This document shows, in pieces, positions 1 to 8,205 of a DNA stretch of 64,000 bases. Source of the DNA: CBDBND01 sp965262665 (GTDB taxonomy: Bacteria > Pseudomonadota > Alphaproteobacteria > Rhodospirillales > Rhodospirillaceae); contig CBDHFR010000004.1 of assembly GCA_965262665.1 (NCBI GenBank), forward strand, positions 1,798,001 through 1,862,000. Direction: 5' to 3'. Both the position numbers and the translations under genes were made by a program. Within the stretch, counting starts at the first letter, position 1. Each line of letters opens with the position of its first letter. The notes under the pieces were generated by a model, which saw only the letters and a list, made by a program, of their open reading frames with translations, did no database searches and was not told the origin of the DNA.

Positions 1-780
1 CGCAGAAAGCAATCGTGGAAAGAAGGGAACAGCTGAAGTCGATGACGCTTTCTTGGAAGAGATCGAAAATTGGCGCGAAGTGCTCGCAAGAAATATCGCT
101 TTAAGGAACCCCAACCTTTCCGTACGTGAACTAAATACGGCTGTTCAGCGAACGGTTGACCGCATCATATTCCTTAGAATCGCGGAAGATAGGGGCATTG
201 AAAAATACGGACAACTTCAAGAGTTAAATGCTGGAAAGAATATTTATCAACGCCTCACTAAACTTTTTAGGGCTGCTGACGATCGATACAATTCTGGACT
301 ATTTCATTTCAAAAAAGGTGATGGTTTTGTCGAAACGCTTGATACTTTCACACTCGATTTAACGATCGATGACAAAGCCATCAAGTCCATTTTAAAGGGA
401 CTCTATTATCCCGACAGCCCCTACGAGTTTTCTGTACTTCCAGCAGATATTCTTGGGCAGGTATATGAGAGGTTTTTAGGTAAGGTCATTCGTTTTTCGG
501 GTAAACGTGCGGTAATTGAAGAAAAACCTGAAATCAAAAAAGCAGGAGGAATATATTACACACCAAATTATATTGTGCGCTTTATCGTAGAAAATTCTGT
601 TCGTCCACTTTTAGAAGGTCTTACTCCAGATCAACTTTCAGGAAAAACACAAGGTAAGCATCCACTACGAATTCTCGATCCTGCATGTGGATCGGGATCT
701 TTCCTCATAGAGGCGTATCAATACTTGATGGATTGGTATCGAGATCAATATGTTGCCGCCGGACCAACCAAATTTGCTAA
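1..780 (+). pseudogene. Eco57I-like (type IIG) DNA methyltransferase, N-terminal part
   Basis: The frame is open from base 2, so the true start lies before the window; the first in-window start-like codon (TTG at 53) is internal. The segment carries an alpha-helical N-terminal region, the 'GGIYYTPNYIV' segment that precedes the catalytic domain, and the SAM-binding motif I 'ILDPACGSGSFLIEAY' at about 670-720. Proteins of this family are N6-adenine methyltransferases of restriction-modification or related defence systems. The DNA is AT-rich compared with the surrounding IS elements. The gene is cut at 780 by an IS5-family insertion and continues at 1691. It is very likely inactive. Confidence 0.85.
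778..780. repeat. TAA target-site duplication of IS5 copy 1 (left)
   Basis: TAA directly flanks the left end of the element and is repeated at 1688-1690 after the right end. Three-base TNA duplications fit the IS1031/IS427-like branch of the IS5 family. Confidence 0.8.
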
Positions 781-1687
781 GAGGCCGTTTCGAAAGGGGT
801 TGAGTGGCCGGTGTCGATGTGATTCCAGGAAGGTTGCTGAAACCGATCTGGAGCCGCCATGTGGACGCCGACCACCCGAGAGCAGCATAGCCGCAAGGCG
901 CTGCGTTATCAGACTGATTTGACCGCTGCGGAGTGGGTTGTGATCGAGCCTCATTTGCCTCCGGCTCATGGCACGGGACGGCCCCGGTCATGGCCGATGC
1001 GAGAGATCGTCAACGGCATTTTCTACGTGATGCGGGCTGGCTGCCCTTGGCGCTTGCTGCCAAGCGATTTACCACCGTGGGGCACGATCTATCGCTGGTT
1101 CGCTAAGTTCCGCGACGACGGCCTCCTTGAGAAGATCAACCACTTTCTGGTCATGGCCGATCGCGAGCGGGTCGGACGCGAGGCCAGCCCGAGCGGCGCG
1201 ATTATCGACAGCCAGAGCGTCAAGACGACCGAGGCTGGTGGCCCCCGCGGCTACGATGCGGGCAAGAAGATCAAGGGGCGCAAGCGCCACGCGCTGGTCG
1301 ACACCGACGGGCGCGGCCTCGTGCTCGAGGCGCATCCGGCGGGTATCCAGGACCGCGATGGTGGCGGGCCGCTGCTGTGCGCCTCACGCGGCTCGTTTCC
1401 GTTCATCGAGAAGGTCTTTGCCGACAGCGGCTACGCCGGCGAGAAGGTCGCCACGGCCACCATGATCGCCGTCGAGATCGTGCGCAAAAGCCCCGATCAG
1501 GTCGGCTTCGCCGTCCAACCGCGCCGCTGGGTCGTGGAGCGCTTCTTCGCCTGGATCAACCGCAACCGGCGACTGGCAAAGGACTTCGAGGCCACCATCG
1601 CCTCGGCCCGCGCCTTCCTCTACGCCGCCTCCGTCATGCTCCTCGTCCGCAGATTGGCCCGAGCCGCATGACTTTCGAAACCGACTC
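781..1687 (+). mobile_element. IS5-family insertion sequence, copy 1 (907 bp, complete)
   Basis: The element begins GAGGCCGTTTCGAAAG and ends in the imperfect inverse (reverse complement GAGTCGGTTTCGAAAG), flanked by TAA on both sides. Two more copies of the same 907-bp length lie at 19457-20363 (same orientation) and 24006-24912 (inverted). It interrupts the methyltransferase gene. Confidence 0.95.
859..1671 (+). CDS. IS5-family DDE transposase
   Basis: 270 aa, the usual length for this IS5 subgroup. An N-terminal helix-turn-helix-like region ('LTAAEWVVIEPHLPP') precedes the DDE core: first Asp in 'AIIDSQSVK', second in 'VFADSGYAGEK', Glu in 'RRWVVERFFAWI'. The protein is intact and differs from the other two copies by one or two residues, which implies recent transposition. 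It catalyses cut-and-paste movement of the surrounding element. The ATG at 859 is inside the element, 78 bp from its left end. Confidence 0.95.
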   Translation: MWTPTTREQHSRKALRYQTDLTAAEWVVIEPHLPPAHGTGRPRSWPMREIVNGIFYVMRAGCPWRLLPSDLPPWGTIYRWFAKFRDDGLLEKINHFLVMADRERVGREASPSGAIIDSQSVKTTEAGGPRGYDAGKKIKGRKRHALVDTDGRGLVLEAHPAGIQDRDGGGPLLCASRGSFPFIEKVFADSGYAGEKVATATMIAVEIVRKSPDQVGFAVQPRRWVVERFFAWINRNRRLAKDFEATIASARAFLYAASVMLLVRRLARAA

Positions 1688-1690
1688 TAA

Positions 1691-3257
1691 GGGTCAAAAT
1701 CCATAATTACTTCAATTAGGTAAGGGAGATTGGCGCCTAACCATCGCAGAGCGACGCCGAATACTCCTTACACATATTCACGGAGTTGATATAGACTCAC
1801 AAGCGGTGGAAGTGACAAAACTCTCACTTTTATTGAAAGTGTTGGAAGGAGAAACCGCTGATAACATTGCACGGCAGATGGATTTCTTTCACGTTCGTGC
1901 GCTGCCAGACTTAGGAGAAAACATACGATGCGGAAACTCTCTTGTTGAATCTGATTTCTACAGTCAGTACGCACTATCTGTTTTCACTGATGACGAACAA
2001 GTACGAATAAATGTCTTTGATTGGGAGGCAGAGTTTGATCTCATTGAGAAAGCCGGTGGCTTTGACTGTGTTATTGGAAATCCACCTTATTTGTACTCGG
2101 CTGCAAAAGACTATCCAGAGTATTTCAGCAATCACTTTTCTTTCTCTCAATATCAAACAGATTATTATGTTTACTTTATTGAGAAAGGCCTTTCCTTACT
2201 AAAGGACGGCGGCTTATTAGGCTTAATAATTACAGATTCATGGTTAAACTCAGACAGCTTTTCTGTCATGAGAAACGCACTGGTTAGCAAAACTTGTATT
2301 CAAAAAATTTGTACTTTTGGTTTCAAAGTCTTCAAGAAGGCAAACATTGAAAACACGATAATTGTTGCTTCTAAAAAGAAACCCAAAAAAGAAATTTCAA
2401 TCGTAAACTTTGAGAGCCCAAGCGAGTTTAGTGCCGCAAATACTTTAAGAGTCAAAGACATAAAGAGACTTGGAATCATTGACCCTAATTACACCGAAGA
2501 AGGCGATGCCATTGTTCAACTATTAGACAAGCTTCCCAAGCTTGGTAGAAAACTAATTCTGAATAGAGGCATTCATGTTTATCGTACTGATGGATATGGC
2601 AAAACTGCCTTTGGTAAAGGACCACAAACGAAAAGAGACAAAGAAGAACGTTCCTACCATTCTCCAAAGAAAGTCGATAAAACGTGCCTCCCTGAAATTC
2701 GTGGGCGCGATGTCTTCTGGTTTAATTATGACTATTCCGGGCAATATGTTTCTTATGGTGATTGGCTTGCTGAGCCAAGAGATCCTAAGTTCATTCAAAG
2801 CCCAAAAATAGTATTTAGAAAGACTCTTGGAACAATTTTATCTGCAGCTTACATTGAGGAGCCTGCGGCAATTGATCAAGCGCTTTATATTGCCATTCAC
2901 GAAGATAATGATGAAAAATCATTGAAGTTTGTATTAGGAATTGCAGCAAGCGCTATTGGGGCTTGGTATTTGCGAACAAAGTATTCGATATATGACAAGC
3001 TTCATCCATGGTACACAAAGAAACAGTTGGAGGAGTTTCCAATTCCAGAATATTCTCAAGACATAGTCGATATTGTTGACAAAATATTGTCCGTTTGTGT
3101 TGATGAAGAGAATGTAAAAGATGAACTAGGAAAAAAGCACTTAAAGAAAAAGAAAGACATATTCAGAGATGAACTTAACAAAACCGTGTTTAGAGCTTAT
3201 GGATTAAGTCAAGATCAAGGGGCATTTATTGTTTCCTCTGTGAAGGGTAAGGCTTAA
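1691..3257 (+). pseudogene. Eco57I-like DNA methyltransferase, C-terminal part with TaqI-like specificity domain
   Basis: This continues the gene interrupted at 780. If the IS and one TAA are removed, the frame joins, but an in-frame TAA at 1704-1706 still stops it after a few codons. Beyond that stop the frame is open to 3257. It contains 'GVDIDSQAVEVTKLSLLLKV', the catalytic motif IV 'GNPPY' at about 2080, and a TaqI_C-like target-recognition region with 'KTCLPEIRGRDV' and 'LHPWYTKKQLEEFPIPE'. An internal ATG at 1839 or GTG at 1806 could start a truncated product. The family modifies adenine in a specific sequence, often with a fused or adjacent nuclease. The gene appears to be doubly inactivated. 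Confidence 0.85.
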
Positions 3258-3450
3258 CCAACAAGAGTATTGCACCGCAAAACGTTTTTGCATTCAATTC
3301 AGAGTAATTAAACGCTAGGTTCGCAACTGAGGTAGAGGACGGTACGCTTGCGACCTCACCCTCGTCAAAAAGCTCGTTGATCACTTGTCGAGATTCCACG
3401 GTCCTGGTATCGACCTCGAACAACGCTAACAGCATGTTCCAACTCGAACC

Positions 3451-3591
3451 GTGTCCAACATTGAAAGGCGAATTGCCGATCTAGAAGCCCGCAAAGCAAT
3501 CGAAGCAGCCCAATCCAAGATGCCGAACAAACCGATCACCGATTTTTGGACCAACGAACTATTAGCCTATCTACTTAAGGTCGTGCTGTGA
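3451..3591 (+). CDS. Small unrecognised ORF or gene remnant (46 aa)
   Basis: A GTG-started frame gives a charged helical peptide beginning 'VSNIERRIADLEARKAIEAA' and ending 'LAYLLKVVL'. It reads like a piece of a longer protein, perhaps the N-terminus of a phage-type small protein. No good ribosome-binding site is visible, and the frame ends at the left edge of the IS3 remnant. The rest of 3258-3588 shows no other supported gene. Confidence 0.25.
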   Translation: MSNIERRIADLEARKAIEAAQSKMPNKPITDFWTNELLAYLLKVVL

Positions 3592-4154
3592 CCCCCGATA
3601 AGTCCTCCATATGATACTAGAGTCCGGCCTTGAAGAAAGGACTGGACGAATGAAACGATCGCGTTTTTCCGAAGATATAGATCATCGGTATTTTGAAGGA
3701 ACAAGAAGCAGGGGTTCCCGTAGACGAGCTTAGCCGCAAGCACGGCATGTCGCCGGCGTCTTTATACGCATGGAAGGCCAAGTTTGGCGGGATGGAGGTC
3801 TCGGACGCGAAGAGGCTGAAAGCTCTTGAGGCGGAGAATGGGACGCTCAAGCGCCTACTCGCCGACGCCATGCTCGACAACACCGCGCTCAAGGATCTTC
3901 TGTCAAAAAAGTGGTGGCGCCCGCCGCCAGGCGAGAGGCCGTCGCTTATCTTCAAAAGACTTATGAGATGAGTGAGCGGCGGGCGTGCCGAACCGCAGGA
4001 GCGGAGCGGACGATGATCCGGTATCGATCGAAACGGCCAGACGATGCGCCTCTGCGCGAACGGATGGTGGACCTTGCGCATGAACGCAGGCGGTTCGGTT
4101 ATCGCCGCCTGCACGTCATTCTCAAGTCGGAAGGGCTTGTCGTGAACCGTAAGA
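3589..4154 (+). mobile_element. IS3-family element, left half (truncated)
   Basis: The segment begins with TGACCCCCGATAAGTCC, resembling a left end of IS407-like IS3 elements. It carries orfA and the start of orfB, and stops at 4154 where an IS481-like end begins. The right half is absent from the window. Confidence 0.7.
3650..3971 (+). pseudogene. IS3-family transposase OrfA (frameshifted)
   Basis: The ATG at 3650 opens 'MKRSRFSE', the standard IS407-type OrfA start. A one-base change near 3672-3680 (GAAGATATAGATC for an expected GAAGAACAGATC) shifts the frame. The correct frame then runs 'IIGILKEQEAGVPVDELSRK', an HTH_8-type DNA-binding domain, followed by a leucine-zipper-like 'LKALEAENGTLKRLLADAML'. 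A slippery A6G at 3905-3911 at the OrfA/OrfB junction matches the programmed -1 frameshift site of IS3 elements. Not functional in this copy. Confidence 0.8.
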
Positions 4155-4159
4155 TGTAG
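3911..4159 (+). pseudogene. IS3-family transposase OrfB, N-terminal fragment
   Basis: 'VVAPAARREAVAYLQKTYEM', 'SERRACRTAG' and 'ERRRFGYRRLHVILKSEG' are the HTH_21 region that precedes the rve integrase core in IS3 OrfB. The DDE core is missing because the sequence runs into the IS481-like end at 4155. The last few codons to 4159 come from that second element. Confidence 0.85.
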
Positions 4160-4853
4160 TGGTTCAGATGTGATCTGACAGTTGGCCGTTCTTCCGGCGG
4201 CCTCTGTTAGGTCAAGTTCAGTTCACGAACTTTTCCTTCCAGATTTCTTTGCCCTCGATCATGGTCTGGAACGGCGTTCTGCCGCAACACATTTTGCCCT
4301 GATGAGTGCGTTCCGTGTTGTAGTGATGTAGCCATTGATCCAGATCGTCCTGCAGCGCATCGACGCTGTCGTAGAGTCTTTTGCGGAACGCGACCTGGTA
4401 GAACTCCTGCAGCACGGTCTTGTGAAAGCGCTCGCGGATGCCGTTTGTTTGCGGTGATTTCACCTTGGTCTTGGTGTGGTCGATATCGTTGATGGCCAGG
4501 AAGAGCTGGTAGTCGTGCTTGTCCGCTCGCCCGCAGTATTCCGTGCCCCTGTCGGTCATGATCCGCAGCACAGGCAGGTCGTGCTCGTCATGGAACGGCA
4601 GCACCCGGTCATTGAGCAGGTCGGCGGCGGTGATCGGCGTCTTGGTGGTGTAGAGCTTGGCCTGCGCGACCTTGGAATAGGGATCGACATAGCTCTGCTG
4701 GTAGATCCGCCCCACCCCCTCTTCAGGGTGCCGACATAGAAGGTGTCCTGTGAACCCAGATAGCCGGGGTGGGCCGTTTCCACCTCGCCGCGGGCTTCGT
4801 CGTCGCGATTCTTCTTTTCCAAGGCCTGTATGTGGGCCTCGGTCAGGATGATG
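4155..4853 (-). mobile_element. IS481-family element, copy 1 (truncated at the transposase 5' side)
   Basis: It starts with TGTAGTGGTTCAGATGTGAT, identical to the end at 25601 of a second copy. Near-identity to that copy continues to about 4850, after which the sequences diverge. The end that should carry the transposase start and the other inverted repeat is missing. Confidence 0.8.
4218..4853 (-). pseudogene. IS481-like transposase, C-terminal part with frameshift
   Basis: The minus strand encodes an rve/DDE core: 'PGYLGSQDTFYVGTLK', then after a frame change near 4715-4725 'VGRIYQQSYVDPYSKVAQAK', 'IMTDRGTEYCG' and 'SPQTNGIRERFHKTVLQEF'. The break is in a G-rich stretch (AGAGGGGGTGGGG) and is the same in the copy at 25664-26415, so it predates the duplication. 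The N-terminal HTH is absent. Inactive. Confidence 0.85.
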
Positions 4854-4955
4854 GGGTTTTCGGGAAGGACGCCAGAATTCACACGTGCGCCGCCGCTCGG
4901 CAATGATGGCCTTGAAGCCATTGCGCTCTCACGGCAATAGGAGAAGGTGGTTCAA

Positions 4956-5462
4956 ATGAAGAAGTCCAAGAGGTTGGCGCAACAGAACTGGCGTGACTGG
5001 TTGAGAATGGCGGAAGGCACTTTGGCGGGCGTCTCTCAAATGGTGTGGCAAAACCGGGACGAGATGGATGCGCAGCGGACTCTTTTTGCCAAGCTGATCG
5101 GGGCACCAAATATGGCAGAGAACGAATGGCGGAACACGATTGCTTGGGCCGGAGCCACGGTCCTCTCGCTTTCAGCGGAACAATGTACGCAAATGGGCTG
5201 GACGCGGCCGACCGGCAGCTTGGTCGATAGATTTTGCGGCACGCACCACGGAATTCTGGCTAAGGCAAAACAAATACCCAAGGAGCTGCCGAATTCCTGT
5301 AAGCGTTTCCACCGACGCGGACCATGGTCGCAACGTCGTGCGCTCCATCCCGGCCTGACCGAAGGCTTACGACAAGCGTGCGCTGGGATGCGCTGTAGTT
5401 GTAATGAATCCCCTTACGGTATGCTTACGGCAACAGAACTAAATGGTGGCGTCAAGGGGTAG
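4956..5462 (+). CDS. Hypothetical protein (168 aa), C-terminus possibly altered
   Basis: The ATG at 4956 is chosen because GGAGAAGG precedes it. The protein starts 'MKKSKRLAQQNWRDWLRMAE', is rich in Trp, Gln and Met in the first 110 residues, and has no signal peptide or membrane segment. From about residue 110 ('SCKRFHRRGPWSQRRAL') the composition turns Arg-rich. This suggests the end comes from an inserted IS terminus near 5330-5420. No family recognised. Confidence 0.45.
   Translation: MKKSKRLAQQNWRDWLRMAEGTLAGVSQMVWQNRDEMDAQRTLFAKLIGAPNMAENEWRNTIAWAGATVLSLSAEQCTQMGWTRPTGSLVDRFCGTHHGILAKAKQIPKELPNSCKRFHRRGPWSQRRALHPGLTEGLRQACAGMRCSCNESPYGMLTATELNGGVKG
5380..5420. repeat. Diverged copy of an unassigned IS end (also at 23252-23292)
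   Basis: The reverse complement reads GGATTCATTACAACTACAGC and matches GGATTCATTATAACTACAGC at 23252 and the following 20 bases with a few differences. It is probably the terminus of an IS element whose body is not in this window. Confidence 0.4.
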
Positions 5463-5493
5463 GAGTAATTATTATTAAATTAAAATCAATAAG

Positions 5494-5631
5494 TTAATGT
5501 CTATTACAGATTACGAAATAACCTATTCCTCCAAAGCCGGACAGGTCGCGGTCCCTGAACATCGTGTCTCGGCCCGTGGTGGAGAGGGCATCGACGCTGC
5601 GCATGGTGAGCCTGACGGCTGAATCGGCTGG
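5494..5631 (-). pseudogene. Tyrosine integrase, N-terminal arm-binding fragment
   Basis: The minus-strand frame gives 'VRLTMRSVDALSTTGRDTMF' then 'RDRDLSGFGG', the arm-binding (DUF4102-like) start of phage or island tyrosine recombinases. It breaks off after about 45 residues with 'IGYFVICNRH'. The catalytic domain is absent and no tRNA gene or att site is visible beside it. This is a relic of an integrated element. Confidence 0.6.
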
Positions 5632-5865
5632 CATGTCCTTCCTCTTTGCAGAACTTATCCTGCGCTGGAGCGTTCGGGATTTGCGGAAGCATATCGCAAC
5701 CGACTGACCCCGTTTCAGAGCGCATTTGAGCGCATACATGCCGCAGATACAAGACCCGGGACAGAAAGGAACGTGAGATTAAATCAAATAAAACAGATCA
5801 TTAGTCGTTGTTTGGCATCACATGCCGCGTATGCCGTACAACACTGAAATATACATTATCTGTGG

Positions 5866-5909
5866 CAAGGACTCGCCAGTTCCACGTCCTACCGTGAGGA
5901 TCGGTGCCA
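5866..5909. repeat. 44-bp direct repeat, copy 1 (IS terminus?)
   Basis: This block, beginning CAAGGACTCGCCAGTTCC and ending GGATCGGTGCCA, is identical to 24918-24961. Here it abuts cbpM and replaces its last codons. It is probably the end of an IS element lost by recombination. Confidence 0.55.
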
Positions 5910-6067
5910 GGCGAAGCTGGCGGCGCAGGCCGTGGAGTTGGTCGATCAGCGGCAGAACCACATCGTGCGCATCGTCGCCGAGGTCGAGGTCGCGGCTGAA
6001 TTGATCGATCATGCGCAAGCGGGCAACATCGATGTCACGGAAGCGGAAGTCCCTGGCGGTACGCGCG
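5910..6067 (-). pseudogene. cbpM: CbpM chaperone-modulator, C-terminal part
   Basis: The minus strand encodes 'DFRFRDIDVARLRMIDQFSR' and 'DLDLGDDAHDVVLPLIDQLH', the typical C-terminal helices of CbpM (MerR-like HTH fold). CbpM binds the J-domain of CbpA and inhibits its co-chaperone and DNA-binding activity. The 5' part lies at 16289-16392. Joining the two with one copy of the 15-bp duplication gives the uninterrupted sequence '..LSPARTARDFRFRD..'. The last 20 or so codons are lost, since the frame runs into the 44-bp repeat at 5909. The casposon insertion inactivates it. Confidence 0.85.
6053..6067. repeat. 15-bp target-site duplication, left (casposon)
   Basis: CTGGCGGTACGCGCG is repeated exactly at 16289-16303. 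The shared stretch can be read as up to 19 bp because it merges with the G-run of the terminal repeat; a symmetrical four-G repeat end gives 15 bp. Duplications of 14-15 bp are characteristic of casposase integration. Confidence 0.9.
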
Positions 6068-6095
6068 GGGGTATAGTTATCTCCACAGAAAAATA
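6068..6095 (+). repeat. Casposon terminal inverted repeat, left
   Basis: GGGGTATAGTTATCTCC, four unmatched bases, then AAAAATA. It pairs with 16261-16288 in inverted orientation. Confidence 0.92.
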
Positions 6096-6303
6096 CCGTT
6101 CACGTGTATGAGAAGCCGCCTTCACGATAAAGTGGAGGCCGTTTTCTTTAGTCTTAAAACAGCAACAGCTGACAAAATCAACGAAGAAAGCTACCTGGAC
6201 TGTAGACCCGGTAGGTGTCGACACTGTTAAGGTGCATGTACCGGATAATAAACATTGGCCTAATTAATGGGCATATTTAGACCCATGTTCAAGCAACATC
6301 ATA

Positions 6304-7173
6304 TCAAGCCTTATTCATATCGATCTCAATGCCTGCGGCTCTCATTTCCTTAGCTAATCTAAGTTTCCAAGCACCATCTTTATCGAGTGAAATATAGATC
6401 ACACCGCTCAAGTCCGACGGAATTTCAACTCCATCAGAGTACAAGACACAAACTTTAGTATCGCCGAGTTTGGCCAAAAAGAACCCTAATTCGTAGACAA
6501 CATTTTGACGTGGCCTCGGCTTCAAAGGTGCTAAGCTTCCGGCGGGCTTTCCTTCATCATCAGGTGTAAAAAGACCAACCGCATACGCAACTGAAGAATG
6601 GTCACGAAATTTCTGATGAATTGTGCGACCTTTGCTGGCCTCTTCATCCAAAATAATCGGTACTACGTCTAGCTGTTCTAAGAATCGTGCAACAGTATCC
6701 CGCGTACCGTGGTCACTGCCGTGGACGACAAAAACCTCCCGGGAATCTGAGCTAGGTTGACCTTCTATTACTTCTTGGTCGATTGTTGCAGGCTCTGATA
6801 AATCGATTTCCTCAAGGAAAGTTCTTTTTATTCCCTCTAAGATTTCGATTGCATGACCTTTGCCATCCTGTAAACCTTCAATAACTTCATCTAATGGGGT
6901 TGGTTGGCCTAAAAATACGCTAGCAGTATCTAAGTATATTGCTGAACTATATCGGTTATATTCAACGGTTTCCTTCCCAAACGTTCTTGTCAAAAAGTCA
7001 TCAATTGCATTCCCCAGGACCCTAACCGTGGGATCGTCACGCTTTTCAATTTGTGTAGGGTCGAAGGCACGCAATTCTTCTAGGCGCCTTTCCAATCGAG
7101 GAAGTGCTGATTTCATATTTTCGATGCTTATATTTGCGCTTTGTGGCGACGAGTAGGCTTGTTTTCCAGCCAT
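6304..7173 (-). CDS. TIR-like (PF10137-type) predicted nucleotide-binding protein, putative anti-phage effector
   Basis: 289 aa. Residues 1-140 are a helical N-terminal region ('LPRLERRLEELRAFDP'). Residues 146-285 form a TIR-like domain with 'EVFVVHGSDHGTRDTVARFL', 'VVPIILDEEASKGRTIHQKF' and 'NVVYELGFFLAKLG', where Glu228 sits in the position of the catalytic Glu of NAD-cleaving TIR domains. Proteins of this family act as NAD-depleting effectors in CBASS/Pycsar and stand-alone defence. No nucleotide cyclase lies beside it, so this one would act alone. It is the leftmost gene of the casposon and points to the left end. The functional assignment is by family only. Confidence 0.85.
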   Translation of the reverse strand: MAGKQAYSSPQSANISIENMKSALPRLERRLEELRAFDPTQIEKRDDPTVRVLGNAIDDFLTRTFGKETVEYNRYSSAIYLDTASVFLGQPTPLDEVIEGLQDGKGHAIEILEGIKRTFLEEIDLSEPATIDQEVIEGQPSSDSREVFVVHGSDHGTRDTVARFLEQLDVVPIILDEEASKGRTIHQKFRDHSSVAYAVGLFTPDDEGKPAGSLAPLKPRPRQNVVYELGFFLAKLGDTKVCVLYSDGVEIPSDLSGVIYISLDKDGAWKLRLAKEMRAAGIEIDMNKA

Positions 7174-7650
7174 TCTTGGTTTCCAATCTACGATGTATAC
7201 GATTCTATTTTTTATATTTTTGACAAAGAAGGATAAGCTTTACAAGTAGTCAGTTTGCTCCATTTTAGTCCAGAATCCAGCCTAACAATAACATTGCGGC
7301 TATCGAGTAGTTGGTAGAAGAGCCCTAAAGCGGATTTGTAAACGGTGCGAAGATTTCGCAGTTAGAGTTTGTCTTAACTCTTAACTTCCTGAATGAAAAC
7401 GGTATTGAGAAAATACCGACGATACAGCAATCCCTACCGACTCTGGATTAGGCAGCCTTGGCCAGGTCTTTGTGATAAGACGCTATCTGATGAAGGCGTG
7501 ATTTACTGGGTGGCCGTCCACTTTTTCCCAGTTTGGCAAACGCTGGGATGGTCTCCCTTTCACAACACCCGGTTCTTGACTGAAAAAAGTAGGATGAAAC
7601 CGATGGGCCGAATTTGCTCTTCGCAGGACCTAATCAAGGGGGAAGGTCAG
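7174..7650. other. Non-coding spacer inside the casposon
   Basis: No convincing gene was seen. A 110-codon plus-strand frame (7393-7725) overlaps the membrane-protein gene antisense and has no family signature. A short inverted repeat CGGTATT/AATACCG lies at 7400-7418. The leader of the TIR gene (7174-7260) is very AT-rich. Confidence 0.5.
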
Positions 7651-7935
7651 CTAGTCTTTAGGGAAGAGCCCACGCCGTCTCAATTCAAGATCAACCGCCT
7701 CTCTAATAATGTCGATGATAGCTAACTTAAAAAGAAACAGAATGATCACGGTTGCCGGTAAAGCATAGGCTAATACGGTAAAAAGCTTGCTTACGTAATC
7801 CCAGACCATTTGTACATAAGCGTTGCCTATTATTACATCCCAGTTCGCTATTATTATGGCTGAGAGGAAGCCTATCACTACAAGCCATATAACGGCTTTC
7901 CATACAAAGCTTACTACACTGAAAAAAGTTTCCAT
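7651..7935 (-). CDS. Small membrane protein, function unknown
   Basis: 94 aa from the ATG at 7935; a longer frame to 7983 would need a TTG start. Two hydrophobic segments are clear: 'VSFVWKAVIWLVVIGFLSAI' (about residues 7-30) and 'VLAYALPATVIILFLFKLAI' (about 54-75). A charged tail follows, 'DLELRRRGLFPKD'. It lies between the TIR-like protein and cas1 on the same strand. A two-helix membrane protein near a TIR effector could belong to the defence cargo, but no family is recognised. Confidence 0.55.
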   Translation of the reverse strand: METFFSVVSFVWKAVIWLVVIGFLSAIIIANWDVIIGNAYVQMVWDYVSKLFTVLAYALPATVIILFLFKLAIIDIIREAVDLELRRRGLFPKD

Positions 7936-8205
7936 TATTCCAATCACATTGAGTCTAGGACGGGCTAGTCGCCAAACAACCAAGGGATTCAGGTTCCCTC
8001 ATATTTCTGCGTGAGCAGTGTTTTATTCTGCTGGCAGCCCGACTTTAGGTTTTCCGCAGTTACCTTGGCGATGGAAAAGTTTGTGACTATGGTAGCGTAT
8101 AATCAAGAAAAGATGAGACTCTATATTTCAAGGCCCTAACTTAAGGAAATTCCGTAAGCCTATTTTGGTAAGTTGAATGTTGAAAACCAATCAGAGCTAG
8201 ATCAA
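7936..8205. other. Spacer between casposon membrane-protein gene and cas1
   Basis: 270 bases, AT-rich, with no coding frame or hairpin worth naming. It must hold the promoter of the leftward membrane-protein gene and the 3' end of cas1 transcription. Confidence 0.4.

Noticed and set aside
1..3257. BREX or DISARM methyltransferase
   Set aside because: No partner genes of those systems are in the window; the sequence fits a lone Eco57I/type IIG-like protein.
5494..5752. Functional integrase that could mobilise the region
   Set aside because: Only the arm-binding start is present and two competing frames show it is degraded; no att site or tRNA was found.
7393..7725. 110-codon plus-strand frame in the casposon
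   Set aside because: It overlaps the membrane-protein gene antisense, has no family motif and no convincing start context.
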